Below are positions 26,622 through 35,093 of a stretch of 64,000 bases of DNA, piece by piece (position 1 is the first letter of the stretch; each line of letters starts with the position of its first letter). Made by a program: the position numbers and the translations under genes. Origin of the DNA: Candidatus Nanopelagicales bacterium (lineage in GTDB: Bacteria > Actinomycetota > Actinomycetes > S36-B12 > CAIYMF01); the NCBI GenBank assembly GCA_017848795.1, contig JAFIHG010000003.1, positions 1 through 64,000 on the forward strand, in the 5' to 3' direction. Under the pieces are notes generated by a model, which was not told the DNA's origin, made no database searches, and worked only from the letters and a program-made list of their open reading frames with translations.

Positions 26622-27701
26622 ATGCGCATCACCGCCGCGGTACTCGACGGTACCGGCTCGGACCCCGTACTCCGTGAGGTCGACCTGGCCGCACCGGGGC
26701 CCGACGAGGTGCTGGTACGCCTGACGAGTGTCGGCATCTGCGGCACCGACCTGCACTTCGCCACCGAGGTGCCCACGCCCGCCGTGCTGGGCCACGAGGG
26801 TGCGGGCGTTGTCGAGGGCGTCGGCTCCGCGGTCGCCGGGATCACGGTCGGCGACAAGGTCCTGCTGACGTTCGACTCCTGCGGCACCTGCGACCACTGC
26901 CAGGACGCGGCCCCGTCGTACTGCCGCCGTTTCGACGAGCTGAACTTCGGCGGGCGCCGCGCGGACGGAAGCCCGACGATCACGGTGGACGGCGCCGCGG
27001 CCTACTCCCACTTCCTCGGGCAGTCGGCGTTCGCGACCCACACCGTCGTGAGCGCCCGCAGCATCGTGCCGCTGCCGGGGGACCTGGATCTCGGACCGAT
27101 CGGACCGCTGTCCTGCGGGCTGCTGACGGGGGCCGGGGCGGTGCTCAACGTGCTGCGCCCGCGCGCGGGCGACACGCTGGGCGTCTTCGGTACGGGCGCC
27201 GTCGGCCTGGCGGCCGTCATGGCCGCCGCTGCGTCCGGTGCCCGCGTCGTCGCCGTGGACGTCAACGACAGCCGGCTGGCGCTGGCGCGCGAGCTGGGGG
27301 CGAGCGAGGCCGTCAACTCCGCGCACGCCGACGTCGCCGAAGCGCTCGCGGACCTCGCACCGCGGGGCCTGGACAGCGCCGTGGACGCCACCGGACGGGC
27401 GGACGTGGTGGCGAGCGCTGTCGCGGCCCTGCACACCCGCGGCACCGCGGCCGTGTGCGGCGTGGGCCCCAGCATGGAGCTGACCCTCGACTGGCGCACG
27501 CTGTTGAACGGTCGCACCGTCACCGGCGTCATCTCCGGCAGCGCGCTGCCTGCGACGTTCGTGCCGCGCCTCGTCGAGCTCTACCGCAGCGGGCGGTTCC
27601 CCGTCGACCGCCTCGTGGGCTACTTCCCGTTCGAGAAGATCGGTGAGGCGCTCGCTGCGGCCCGCGCCGGCGAGATCGTGAAGCCGGTACTGACGTTCTG
27701 A
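26622..27701 (+). CDS. zinc-dependent alcohol dehydrogenase 3
   Basis: A 359-residue classical MDR alcohol dehydrogenase. Unlike dehydrogenases 1 and 2 it keeps the complete catalytic-zinc set (GICGTD, GHEGAG) and the structural cluster CGTCDHCQDAAPSYC. The NAD site is VFGTGAVGLAAVMAAAASG. The sequence is nearest to aryl/benzyl alcohol dehydrogenase-like proteins, but sugar alcohols or a sugar C1 are also possible. GGAGG 5 bases before ATG 26622 sets the start. It overlaps the next gene by one base (TGATG). Confidence 0.85.
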   Translation: MRITAAVLDGTGSDPVLREVDLAAPGPDEVLVRLTSVGICGTDLHFATEVPTPAVLGHEGAGVVEGVGSAVAGITVGDKVLLTFDSCGTCDHCQDAAPSYCRRFDELNFGGRRADGSPTITVDGAAAYSHFLGQSAFATHTVVSARSIVPLPGDLDLGPIGPLSCGLLTGAGAVLNVLRPRAGDTLGVFGTGAVGLAAVMAAAASGARVVAVDVNDSRLALARELGASEAVNSAHADVAEALADLAPRGLDSAVDATGRADVVASAVAALHTRGTAAVCGVGPSMELTLDWRTLLNGRTVTGVISGSALPATFVPRLVELYRSGRFPVDRLVGYFPFEKIGEALAAARAGEIVKPVLTF

Positions 27702-28114
27702 TGTCCGAACGGGTCTGGTCGGTCCCGGAGCTGCTCGACGCGCGGCACCTCCAGACGCTGCGCCGGCTGCTCGAGCGCGTACTTCCCTACCCCGCGATCC
27801 CCGACGGCCCGACGGTCTCGGACACGGTCGCCTACGTGCTGCGCCGCCTCGAGCACGAGGACCGCGCGCTGTTCGGTCCGCTCGAGCAGCTGCTGGAGCG
27901 TACGGCGGGCTCCGAGGACGACTGGCTGCAGGCTGCCGCGAGCACCCCCCAGTACCCGGACCGCGGCGTGTTCGAGGCGTTGCGCGGCTGGGCATGGGAC
28001 GGCTTCCTGGCCGACCCGCGCTGGGGCGTGAACCGAGGCGGTCGGGGCTGGACCCACCTGGGCTGGGGCGGGCCGCCGCGACGGCGGGAGGCGGGCGCCG
28101 GGGAGGGCAGATGA
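27701..28114 (+). CDS. gluconate 2-dehydrogenase subunit 3-like protein
   Basis: A 137-residue protein matching the small subunit that accompanies GMC-type sugar and alcohol dehydrogenases (LQTLRRLLERVLPYP at the start; GVFEALRGWAWDGFLADPRWGVNRGGRGWTHLGW-like end, of which GWAWDGFLADPRWG is diagnostic). Family members normally carry a Tat signal that exports the complex; none is visible here, so this one seems cytoplasmic. It overlaps the GMC gene by ATGA, supporting a two-subunit enzyme. Confidence 0.75.
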   Translation: MSERVWSVPELLDARHLQTLRRLLERVLPYPAIPDGPTVSDTVAYVLRRLEHEDRALFGPLEQLLERTAGSEDDWLQAAASTPQYPDRGVFEALRGWAWDGFLADPRWGVNRGGRGWTHLGWGGPPRRREAGAGEGR

Positions 28115-29769
28115 TCGTCGACGACCCGGTCGACGTCGTCGTCGTCGGGCTCGGAGCCGCCGGCGGGACGCTCGCGGCCGCGCTCGCCGCGCGTGGGCTG
28201 CAGGTGCTCGGGCTCGAGGCCGGCCCGCAACTCGACCCCACCACCGACTACCGGGACGATGAGCTCGAGTTCGCCGTGGACCGGCGGCTGTGCTGGCAGG
28301 AGCCCGAGGTCCTCGAGTACGAGGGCAGCGAGCTCGTGGCGCCGTGGCTCGCGCGCAACCGCGGCGTGGGCGGGCCGCACGTGTGGAGCGGGTTCGCCTA
28401 CCGCTTCCACCCGTCCGACTTCCGGGTCGCCACCGAGGTCGGTGTGCCCGCGGACAGCTCGGTCGCGGACTGGCCCATCGACTACGACGTCCTCGAACCG
28501 TGGTACGAGGCCGCCGAGGAGCTCGTCGGCGTCGGCGGCACCGCGGGCAACCACCCGTACGAGGCCCCGCGCCGCGGGCCGTACCCCGGGCCGCCGGTGC
28601 CGCGCGTGCCTGGGGCGCTGCGGCTCGAGCCGGCGGCACGTGCGCTCGGCTGGCACCCGTACCAGCCGCCCGCCGCCGTGCTGGGCGCCGCCCGCGACGG
28701 TCGCCGCGCGTGCAGCAAGTGCGGGCTGTGCACGAACTACGCATGCCACCGCGGCGCGAAGGCGTCTTCCGACGTCTTCGCGCTGCCGGCGGGGTACGCG
28801 ACGGGCCGGCTCCGTACCCGCGCGCGGGTGCTGGTCACCGAGGTCGTCTGCGACCCGGCCGACGGACGGCCGGTCGCCGTCCGTTACCTCGGCCCGGACG
28901 GTGTGGCCGGCGAGCAGCCGGCGCGCGCCATCGTGCTGGCCAACAACGCGACGTACGTCGCGAAGTTGCTGCTGCAGAGCAGGTCGGCGCGGCACCCGCG
29001 TGGCATCGGGAACGCGTCGGACCAGGTCGGTCGCCACCTGACCTTCCACACCGGTGGCGTCGCGTGGGGGGTGTACGACGAGCAGCTGTTCATCGACAGC
29101 GGACCGGCGCAGCAGGTCGCGGTCGACGACCTGAACGAAGACCGGCCCTGGCGCGCGGGGGCGGGATTCCGGCGGGGAGGTGTCCTGCACGGCGGGATGC
29201 CGGTGTCGTTCGCGGGCGGTCCCCTCACGTTCGCGCGCTCCCTCGGTGGGGTCGCGCCGCTGCCCGAAGGGGTGCCCGAGTACGGCCCCGGGTTGATGGA
29301 CTTCGCCACGTACGCCTACACCCGCCATCAGGCCGTGTACGTGCTCGGGGAGGACCTGCCGCAGGCGCAGAACCGGGTGGTGCTGGACCCGGTGCGTACC
29401 GACTCGGCGGGGCTTCCCGCGCTGCGCATGGTGTACCGGCGCCATCCGGAGGACGTGCTGCAGGTCGACCACCTGCTCGACGCGGCGACCCGGCTCGTCG
29501 AGCAGTCCGGCGCGCACACCGTCGCGAGCGCCGCCGCCCCGGTGCCGGGCGGGATGTTCGCCGGGCACGCGCACGGGACCACCCGGATGGGCCGGGACGC
29601 CGCCACATCGGTGGCCGACGACACGGGCCTGGTCCACGGCACCGAGAACCTGTTCGTGGCGGGGGCGGGCCTGTTCGTGACCGGCGCCGGGCTCAACCCG
29701 ATGCTCACGATCACCGCGCTCGCGCTGCGCGCGGTGGACCGGATCGCGGCCGCCGCGGGCGGCGACTGA
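28111..29769 (+). CDS. GMC-family FAD-dependent oxidoreductase
   Basis: A 552-residue flavoprotein. The FAD-binding motif is at the N-terminus (VVVVGLGAAGGTLAAALAARG), with WSGFAYRFHPSDF and the C-terminal GMC signature HGTTRMGRDAATSVADD followed by LFVAGAGLFVTGAGLNPMLT. Four cysteines (CSKCGLCTNYAC) near residue 205 are unusual and recall an iron-sulphur or metal site seen in some gluconate/glucoside 3-dehydrogenase relatives. With its small partner at 27701 it may oxidise a sugar or sugar-like hydroxyl. GGGAGGG precedes ATG 28111. Confidence 0.82.
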   Translation: MIVDDPVDVVVVGLGAAGGTLAAALAARGLQVLGLEAGPQLDPTTDYRDDELEFAVDRRLCWQEPEVLEYEGSELVAPWLARNRGVGGPHVWSGFAYRFHPSDFRVATEVGVPADSSVADWPIDYDVLEPWYEAAEELVGVGGTAGNHPYEAPRRGPYPGPPVPRVPGALRLEPAARALGWHPYQPPAAVLGAARDGRRACSKCGLCTNYACHRGAKASSDVFALPAGYATGRLRTRARVLVTEVVCDPADGRPVAVRYLGPDGVAGEQPARAIVLANNATYVAKLLLQSRSARHPRGIGNASDQVGRHLTFHTGGVAWGVYDEQLFIDSGPAQQVAVDDLNEDRPWRAGAGFRRGGVLHGGMPVSFAGGPLTFARSLGGVAPLPEGVPEYGPGLMDFATYAYTRHQAVYVLGEDLPQAQNRVVLDPVRTDSAGLPALRMVYRRHPEDVLQVDHLLDAATRLVEQSGAHTVASAAAPVPGGMFAGHAHGTTRMGRDAATSVADDTGLVHGTENLFVAGAGLFVTGAGLNPMLTITALALRAVDRIAAAAGGD

Positions 29770-29793
29770 CCGTGCCGCGGACCCGGCCTGATC

Positions 29794-29850
29794 GTTACGA
29801 CACGCGTAACGTCGTCGCCATTGACGAACCGCAGCGGGCCTGCCTACCCT
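29794..29850 (+). promoter_or_regulatory. P450 promoter with its own palindrome
   Basis: GTTACG-ACACG-CGTAAC (29794-29810) is a perfect 6-bp inverted repeat with a 5-base centre. It lies just upstream of TTGACG (29821-29826), an 18-base spacer and TACCCT (29845-29850). This palindrome is unlike the TCTCA-N5-TGAGA family, so the P450 gene is probably controlled by another regulator. Confidence 0.6.
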
Positions 29851-29915
29851 GAGCCGCAACCCGGTGGCGCGGCCGGATAACACCGCGCAGAGGCGTATCG
29901 CCCCGGAGCTCGCAG

Positions 29916-32150
29916 ATGACCACCACCGACGACCGCGCTGCGGTCGAGTGCCCGAAGGTCGAATTCGACCACCACACCCCCGAGTTCACCGTGGACCCGG
30001 AGTCGCACTACCGCGCCCTGCGCGAGCAGTGCCCGGTGTCATGGACCGACTCGTACGGCGGGTTCTACATCACCACCCGCTATGCCGACGTCGCACGCAT
30101 CGCGCGTGACGACGACACCTTCTCCTCCGCGCGGTTCGACCCGGTCAGCGACGGCACCGCCATCGTCATCCCGCGCGGCCGCGGTCTCGAGCAGTACCCG
30201 ATCGAGCTCGACCAGCCGCGGGCCAAGGTCTTCCGCGACCTCATCAACCCGCTGCTGTCCAAGGAAGCGGTAGCCGAGCTGGTCCCGCTGATCGAGCGCA
30301 ACGTTCGCGAGGTGATGGACGGCTTCGTCGCCGACGGCAAGGTCGACTTCGTCCTGCAGTACACCAACCCCATCCCGACCAAGATCATCGGTGAGTGGCT
30401 CGGCTTCCCCGAGCAGGACTGGGAAGCGATCGCCGGGCCGGTCCACGACATCTTCTCCGCGGCACCCGGCTCGGATCGGGCCCGCCGCGGCGGCGAGGCG
30501 CTGGGCTGGCTGGACGGCCGGATCCGCGATCAGTTCGCGGAGCGGCGGACCGCGCCGCGCGAGGACGTCATGAGCTACCTCGTCTCGCAGACCGACCCCA
30601 CCACGGGAGCGCCGTTCAGCGACGACGATCTGGTGTCCGTGATGTTCCTGCTCATCGCCGGCGGCGTCGACACCACCACGTCCCTCACCGGATCGACTCT
30701 CGTGCACCTGAGCCGGAACCCGGAGGACCGCGAGCGGCTGATCCGCGAACCGGACCTGCTCGAGATCGCCACCGAGGAGTTCCTGCGCAAGTTCGCCCCG
30801 TCCCAGTCGATGGCTCGTACCGTCCTGTCCGACACCGAGGTCGGCGGCTGCCCGATGTCCCCGGGCGACCGCGTCCTGATCCCGTGGGTCGCTGCCAACC
30901 ACGACCCCGAGGTCTACCCGGACCCGGACAAGGTGCAGCTCGACCGGCACCCGCGCAACCACCTGTCGTTCGGCATCGGCATCCACCGCTGCGCGGGCGC
31001 GCACCTGGCCCGGGCGATGTTCCGGGCGATGCTCACCGAGATCCTCACGCGCATCCCGGACTTCCAGGTGCTGGACGAGGGACTGAAGAAGAACGAGTCG
31101 GTCGGCAGCCAGACCGGGTGGGACGCCATACCTGCGGTGTTCACGCCTGCCGCGCCACTGGGTACCGCGAGCCTGGCCAAGCCGGCGAGCTACTTCGAGA
31201 CGCGCAAGGTGACCCTCGCCGAGGTGCGCACCGAGTCCGACGGGGTCGTCTCGCTGCGCCTGACGGCCGCCGGTGACGAGCCGTTGCCCGCCTGGGAGCC
31301 GGGCGCGCACGTGGACCTGATCCTGCCCTCGGGCAAGGTGCGCCAGTACTCCCTGTGCGGGCGCTCCGAGGACCGCCACTCCTACCAGGTCGCCGTACTG
31401 CGCGAACCGGCCGGCCGCGGCGGCTCGGCGGAGGTGCACGACGCGCTGCAGTCCGGCCAGACCCTGCAGCTGCGCGGGCCACGCAACCACTTCCGGCTCG
31501 TCGACGCGCCGCGCTACCACTTCGTCGCCGGTGGCATCGGCATCACGCCGATCCTGGCGATGATCCGGGAGGCGGTGCGCCGGGGAGCGGACTGGACGTT
31601 GACGTACGGCGGACGTGCGCGTGCGACCATGGCCTTCGTCGACGAGCTCCTCGCGCTGGGCGAGGACCGGGTCACCCTGGTGCCGCAGGACGAGTCGGGC
31701 CACCCCGACCTGGCGGGCATCCTGCGGGCGCTCCCGGACGGGACGGCCGTCTACTGCTGCGGGCCGGAAGGCCTGCTCGGCGCGCTCGAGCGCGTGAACG
31801 AGGAGCTCGCCGCGCCGTTGCCGCTGTACTTCGAGCGCTTCACCCCTCCAGGCGGGGACAAGGTCGACCCGCTGCCCGACGACGCAGCCCCGTTCGAGGT
31901 CGAGCTGGCCCGGACCGGGCAGACGCTCACCGTGCCGGCGGACCGCACCCTGCTCCAGGTCATCAGCGACGTGGTCTCGGTGCCGTACGACTGCGAGGAG
32001 GGCTACTGCGGCTCCTGCGAGACGCGGGTGCTCGCCGGCGTACCGCAGCACCGCGACACGATCCTCTCCGAGCAGGAGCGTGCCGCGAACCACTCGATGA
32101 TGATCTGCGTGGGCCGGTGCCGGTCCGGCAAACTGACGCTCGATCTGTAG
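29916..32150 (+). CDS. self-sufficient cytochrome P450 (CYP116B-like, P450-reductase-ferredoxin fusion)
   Basis: A 744-residue three-domain monooxygenase. Residues 1-410 are the P450: oxygen-activating I-helix A248-G-G-V-D-T-T-T, K-helix EFLR and haem loop FGIGIHRCAGAH with Cys359. About 425-650 is a phthalate-dioxygenase-reductase-type FMN/NADH domain (RQYSLCGRSED, GGIGITPILAM, YCCGPEGLL). The end is a plant-type ferredoxin with C693-x4-C698-x2-C701-x29-C731. The order matches the CYP116B class, which needs no partner proteins and often removes O- or N-alkyl groups or hydroxylates aromatics. It has its own promoter (29794-29850). Confidence 0.92.
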   Translation: MTTTDDRAAVECPKVEFDHHTPEFTVDPESHYRALREQCPVSWTDSYGGFYITTRYADVARIARDDDTFSSARFDPVSDGTAIVIPRGRGLEQYPIELDQPRAKVFRDLINPLLSKEAVAELVPLIERNVREVMDGFVADGKVDFVLQYTNPIPTKIIGEWLGFPEQDWEAIAGPVHDIFSAAPGSDRARRGGEALGWLDGRIRDQFAERRTAPREDVMSYLVSQTDPTTGAPFSDDDLVSVMFLLIAGGVDTTTSLTGSTLVHLSRNPEDRERLIREPDLLEIATEEFLRKFAPSQSMARTVLSDTEVGGCPMSPGDRVLIPWVAANHDPEVYPDPDKVQLDRHPRNHLSFGIGIHRCAGAHLARAMFRAMLTEILTRIPDFQVLDEGLKKNESVGSQTGWDAIPAVFTPAAPLGTASLAKPASYFETRKVTLAEVRTESDGVVSLRLTAAGDEPLPAWEPGAHVDLILPSGKVRQYSLCGRSEDRHSYQVAVLREPAGRGGSAEVHDALQSGQTLQLRGPRNHFRLVDAPRYHFVAGGIGITPILAMIREAVRRGADWTLTYGGRARATMAFVDELLALGEDRVTLVPQDESGHPDLAGILRALPDGTAVYCCGPEGLLGALERVNEELAAPLPLYFERFTPPGGDKVDPLPDDAAPFEVELARTGQTLTVPADRTLLQVISDVVSVPYDCEEGYCGSCETRVLAGVPQHRDTILSEQERAANHSMMICVGRCRSGKLTLDL

Positions 32151-32202
32151 CCGCTGCTCCTGGCCGGCGCGGTCGCGGCCGCGCCGGCCGGGACCGGCGC
32201 GG

Positions 32203-32979
32203 TCAGAGCGGAGTGGAACCGAGGGTCTCGGAGAGCGCGTGCGCCGCACGCAGCAGGGCGCGCGCCGCCGGCGAGCCCGCCCGATCGGAGATGGAGGCGG
32301 TTGTGCCGACGATCGCCATCGTGGCGACGATGTTCGTGTCCTGGAACACCGGCGCCGCGAGGGTGCGGACTCCGTTGTCGACCGGTGCGTTCAGCGAGAT
32401 CCCGGCGGCGCGGATCGCCTCCAGGTCGGCGCGCAGCGCAGGCGACTTGCGCAGCAGCGCCGAGAGGCCCTCCACCTCGTCCTCCGCCAGGAAGGTGCAG
32501 AAGACGCGCCCCTGGGCGGAGGACGTGAGCGAGAGCCGGGCACCGGGGCGCACGCTGATGCGGATGGTGCGGTCGGTGTTGTCGTCGACGCGCACGACGA
32601 CGGCCGTGTCACCGTCCCAGACGCTGAGCACGGTCGTCTCGTTCACCTCGCGGACGAGCTCTTCCATGAACGGGCCCGCGATACCGATGATGGGAAGCCC
32701 GGCCCGGGCGGCCGCGGACAGGGTCAGCACCTGCGGACCGAGGGAGTACAGCGCCTCGCGCTTGTCGTACCGGAGAAGATTGACCGTGCGCAGCGCCTTC
32801 GTGTACCGATGGGCGGTCGGTTTGCTCGTCCCGAGCCGCGCCGTCAGCTCGTTGAGGCTGAGGCGGGGCCGGCCGACGGTGAACGCCGAGAGGATCGTCG
32901 CGGCGCGCTCCACCGCCTGGATGGCGGGAGTTCCGTGCAGGGCCACAGGCAGCTCTTCCGGAGTGCCGGCTCTCGCCAT
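32203..32979 (-). CDS. IclR-family transcriptional regulator
   Basis: A 258-residue regulator. Residues about 15-80 form the winged helix (AIQAVERAATILSAF, LSLNELTARLGTSKPTAHRYTKAL) and the rest is the IclR effector domain (LYSLGPQVLTLSAAA, TVLSVWDGDTAVVVRVDD, SAQGRVFCTFLAEDEV, GVRTLAAPVFQD). IclR proteins bind as dimers or tetramers to paired inverted repeats and respond to a small catabolic intermediate. GGAGG lies 7 bases before ATG 32979. It is divergent from the Rieske dioxygenase operon with operator e in between. It is the only regulator coded inside the region that carries the nine operator pairs. Confidence 0.9.
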   Translation of the reverse strand: MARAGTPEELPVALHGTPAIQAVERAATILSAFTVGRPRLSLNELTARLGTSKPTAHRYTKALRTVNLLRYDKREALYSLGPQVLTLSAAARAGLPIIGIAGPFMEELVREVNETTVLSVWDGDTAVVVRVDDNTDRTIRISVRPGARLSLTSSAQGRVFCTFLAEDEVEGLSALLRKSPALRADLEAIRAAGISLNAPVDNGVRTLAAPVFQDTNIVATMAIVGTTASISDRAGSPAARALLRAAHALSETLGSTPL

Positions 32980-33095
32980 GGGTCGTCCTCCGGTGTCGGG
33001 GCGCTGTGCGCCGGGACGTAGCAGCCGGCGTGGGAGACCGCCCTCGCAGGTCCCCCGACGGCGAGGCGAGGCTAGCAGCGCAGGCCGGTGGACTG

Positions 33096-33159
33096 TTGAC
33101 ACTCCGCCAGCAATCCATGACCATGTCACAATACGAGACACCATCTTCCATACAGAACC
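33096..33159 (+). promoter_or_regulatory. promoter and operator e (IclR/Rieske intergenic region)
   Basis: TTGACA (33096-33101), 17 bases and GACCAT (33119-33124) may form the Rieske operon promoter. The operator TGTCA-CAATA-CGAGA (33124-33138) is a strong family member; the second half, CTTCC-ATACA-GAACC (33145-33159), is 21 bp away but weak. The position beside the regulator gene would also permit autoregulation. Confidence 0.55.
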
Positions 33160-33210
33160 ACGCGGGTCCGCCTCGGCGGTCTCGCAGCACGCGACCAGGA
33201 GGCGGGCGAA

Positions 33211-34566
33211 TTGACCCAGACAGTGGCGCCGCACACCCCTGAGGTGATCGGCAACGACTTGGTGGCCGAGGACTGGGAGCGGCTGACGTTCCGGGTCCAC
33301 CGGTCGGCGTACCGCTCGGAGGACGTGTTCCGTGCGGAGCGCGAACGGATCTGGATGACCTCGTGGCTCTACCTCGGCCACGAGACCGAGATCCCGCGGC
33401 CCAACGACTTCAAGTCCCGCGTGGTCGGCGGCAAGCCGCTGATCTTCGTACGCGACGCGCAGGGCCAGATCCGCGTGTGGCTCAACGCCTGTCCGCACCG
33501 CGGCACCATCCTGTGCCGTGAGCCCGAGGGCAACAACAAGCACATCCAGTGCTTCTACCACGCGTGGACGTTCCGCACCGACGGGGAGATCGCGGCGATC
33601 CCGGGGGAGGACGCGTACGACTTCTCCCCGGGCTTCCGGGAGAGCGTGAAGCTGCGGGCGGTGCCGCGGGTGGACACCCACGAGGGGTTCGTCTTCATCT
33701 CCTTCGCCCCCGAGGGTCCGTCGCTGCTCGAGCACCTCGGCAAGGCCGCGGACATCATGACGATGGCCACGCTGCAGGCGCCGGAAGGCATGACCGTGCT
33801 GCCCGGCGTGCAGCGCTACTCGGTCAAGGGCAACTGGAAGCTCAGCGTCGAGAACGCCATGGACGGCTACCACTTCGCCCCCACCCACAACACGTTCGTC
33901 GGCTACCTGCGCGAGACCGGCTACGCGGTCACCGACGACGACCAGTACGCCTACGACCTAGGCGACGGGCACGGCATGCTGCGCCTGACCGGGCACGGCG
34001 GGCGGATCGGCATGATCTGGGAACCGCGCTTCGGCGAGGCCGAGAAGGAGCACACCGAGCAGGTCCGCGCGGAGATGATCGCCCGCCTCGGCGAGGAGCG
34101 GGCGCTGCAGGCCGCGGACGCCAGCCGCATCCTCTACGTGTTCCCCAACCTGATGCTCTTCGACCTCGAGGCGCTCTCGATCCGGCAGTTCGAGCCGGTG
34201 TCCGCCGGTGTCACGGACGTGCGTGCCTGGCAGTACGTGCCGAACGGCGAGCCGGAGGAGACCCGGCAGATCCGGCTGCGCACGATGGCCAGCTTCATCG
34301 GACCCGGCGGGCTCGCGACGCCGGACGACATGGAGGCCTACGAGGCGGTGCAGCGCGGCATCGAGGCCACCAAGGGCGACGACCGCGGCTTCAACGACTG
34401 GAGCGACATGTCCCGCGGCATGATCTCCGAGGTGCGCGGGGAGCAGGGCCGCTCGATCGACGAGGGCGCGATGCGATCCTTCTGGCGCGCCTGGAGCCGC
34501 GCGGTCGGTCCCGTCGAGTCCGACGACCGCCCCGGCAGCACGAGCACGACAGGAGCGAACCGATGA
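33211..34566 (+). CDS. Rieske ring-hydroxylating dioxygenase, alpha subunit
   Basis: A 451-residue catalytic subunit. The Rieske [2Fe-2S] ligands are C94-x-H96-x17-C114-x2-H117 (NACPHRGTILC; CFYHAW). The mononuclear iron site is in NAMDGYHFAPTH with D218, H221 and H226. The family adds O2 to aromatic rings to give cis-diols, or catalyses N- and O-demethylation. TTG 33211 is supported by AGGAGG 8 bases upstream. The stop overlaps the beta-subunit start (ATGA). No dedicated reductase follows; electrons could come from ferredoxin systems elsewhere, for example 59008-60682. Confidence 0.92.
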   Translation: MTQTVAPHTPEVIGNDLVAEDWERLTFRVHRSAYRSEDVFRAERERIWMTSWLYLGHETEIPRPNDFKSRVVGGKPLIFVRDAQGQIRVWLNACPHRGTILCREPEGNNKHIQCFYHAWTFRTDGEIAAIPGEDAYDFSPGFRESVKLRAVPRVDTHEGFVFISFAPEGPSLLEHLGKAADIMTMATLQAPEGMTVLPGVQRYSVKGNWKLSVENAMDGYHFAPTHNTFVGYLRETGYAVTDDDQYAYDLGDGHGMLRLTGHGGRIGMIWEPRFGEAEKEHTEQVRAEMIARLGEERALQAADASRILYVFPNLMLFDLEALSIRQFEPVSAGVTDVRAWQYVPNGEPEETRQIRLRTMASFIGPGGLATPDDMEAYEAVQRGIEATKGDDRGFNDWSDMSRGMISEVRGEQGRSIDEGAMRSFWRAWSRAVGPVESDDRPGSTSTTGANR

Positions 34567-35084
34567 CCGAGCTGGACACCGCACGACCGGCGACCGGTGC
34601 CGGACGGACCGTCACCCGCGCCGAGGTGGAGGAGTTCCTCTACCACGAGGCCGAGCTGCTGGACACCTGGCGGCTGGATGACTGGTTCGCGTTGCTCGCC
34701 GAGGGCAGCACGTACGAGGTGCCGACCAACGACTGGACCGGGTGGAGCACCCTCGAGGGCGGGTTCTTCAAGTCCGACGACTACGGACTGCTCAAGGCGC
34801 GGGTCAAGCGGCTCAAGAGCCGCAAGGCGCACGCGGAGAACCCGCACTCGCGCACCCAGCGGATGGTCAGCAACGTGCGGCTGGGGGAGCGGGCCGGGGA
34901 CCTGCTCGAGATCCGGGCGAACTTCATCGTGCACCGGTTCCGCGACGACACCACGCAGGCGTACGTCGGCCACTACGAGTACCTGCTCGAGGTGACCGAC
35001 GACGGGCTGCTGATCCGGCGCCGGCGGGCGGTGCTCACCAACGAGGCCATGGCGGCCGGCGCCCGGCTCAGCTTCATCCTCTAG
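34563..35084 (+). CDS. Rieske dioxygenase, beta subunit
   Basis: A 173-residue small subunit with the NTF2-like fold of aromatic-ring dioxygenase beta chains (VTRAEVEEFLYHEAELLDTW; SRTQRMVSNVRLGE; FIVHRFRDDTTQAYVGHYEY; LLIRRRRAVLTNEA). It builds the alpha3beta3 hexamer with the upstream gene. The ATGA overlap gives matched expression. The N-terminal 15 residues are probably disordered. Confidence 0.9.
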   Translation: MTELDTARPATGAGRTVTRAEVEEFLYHEAELLDTWRLDDWFALLAEGSTYEVPTNDWTGWSTLEGGFFKSDDYGLLKARVKRLKSRKAHAENPHSRTQRMVSNVRLGERAGDLLEIRANFIVHRFRDDTTQAYVGHYEYLLEVTDDGLLIRRRRAVLTNEAMAAGARLSFIL

Positions 35085-35093
35085 GGGTCCCTT

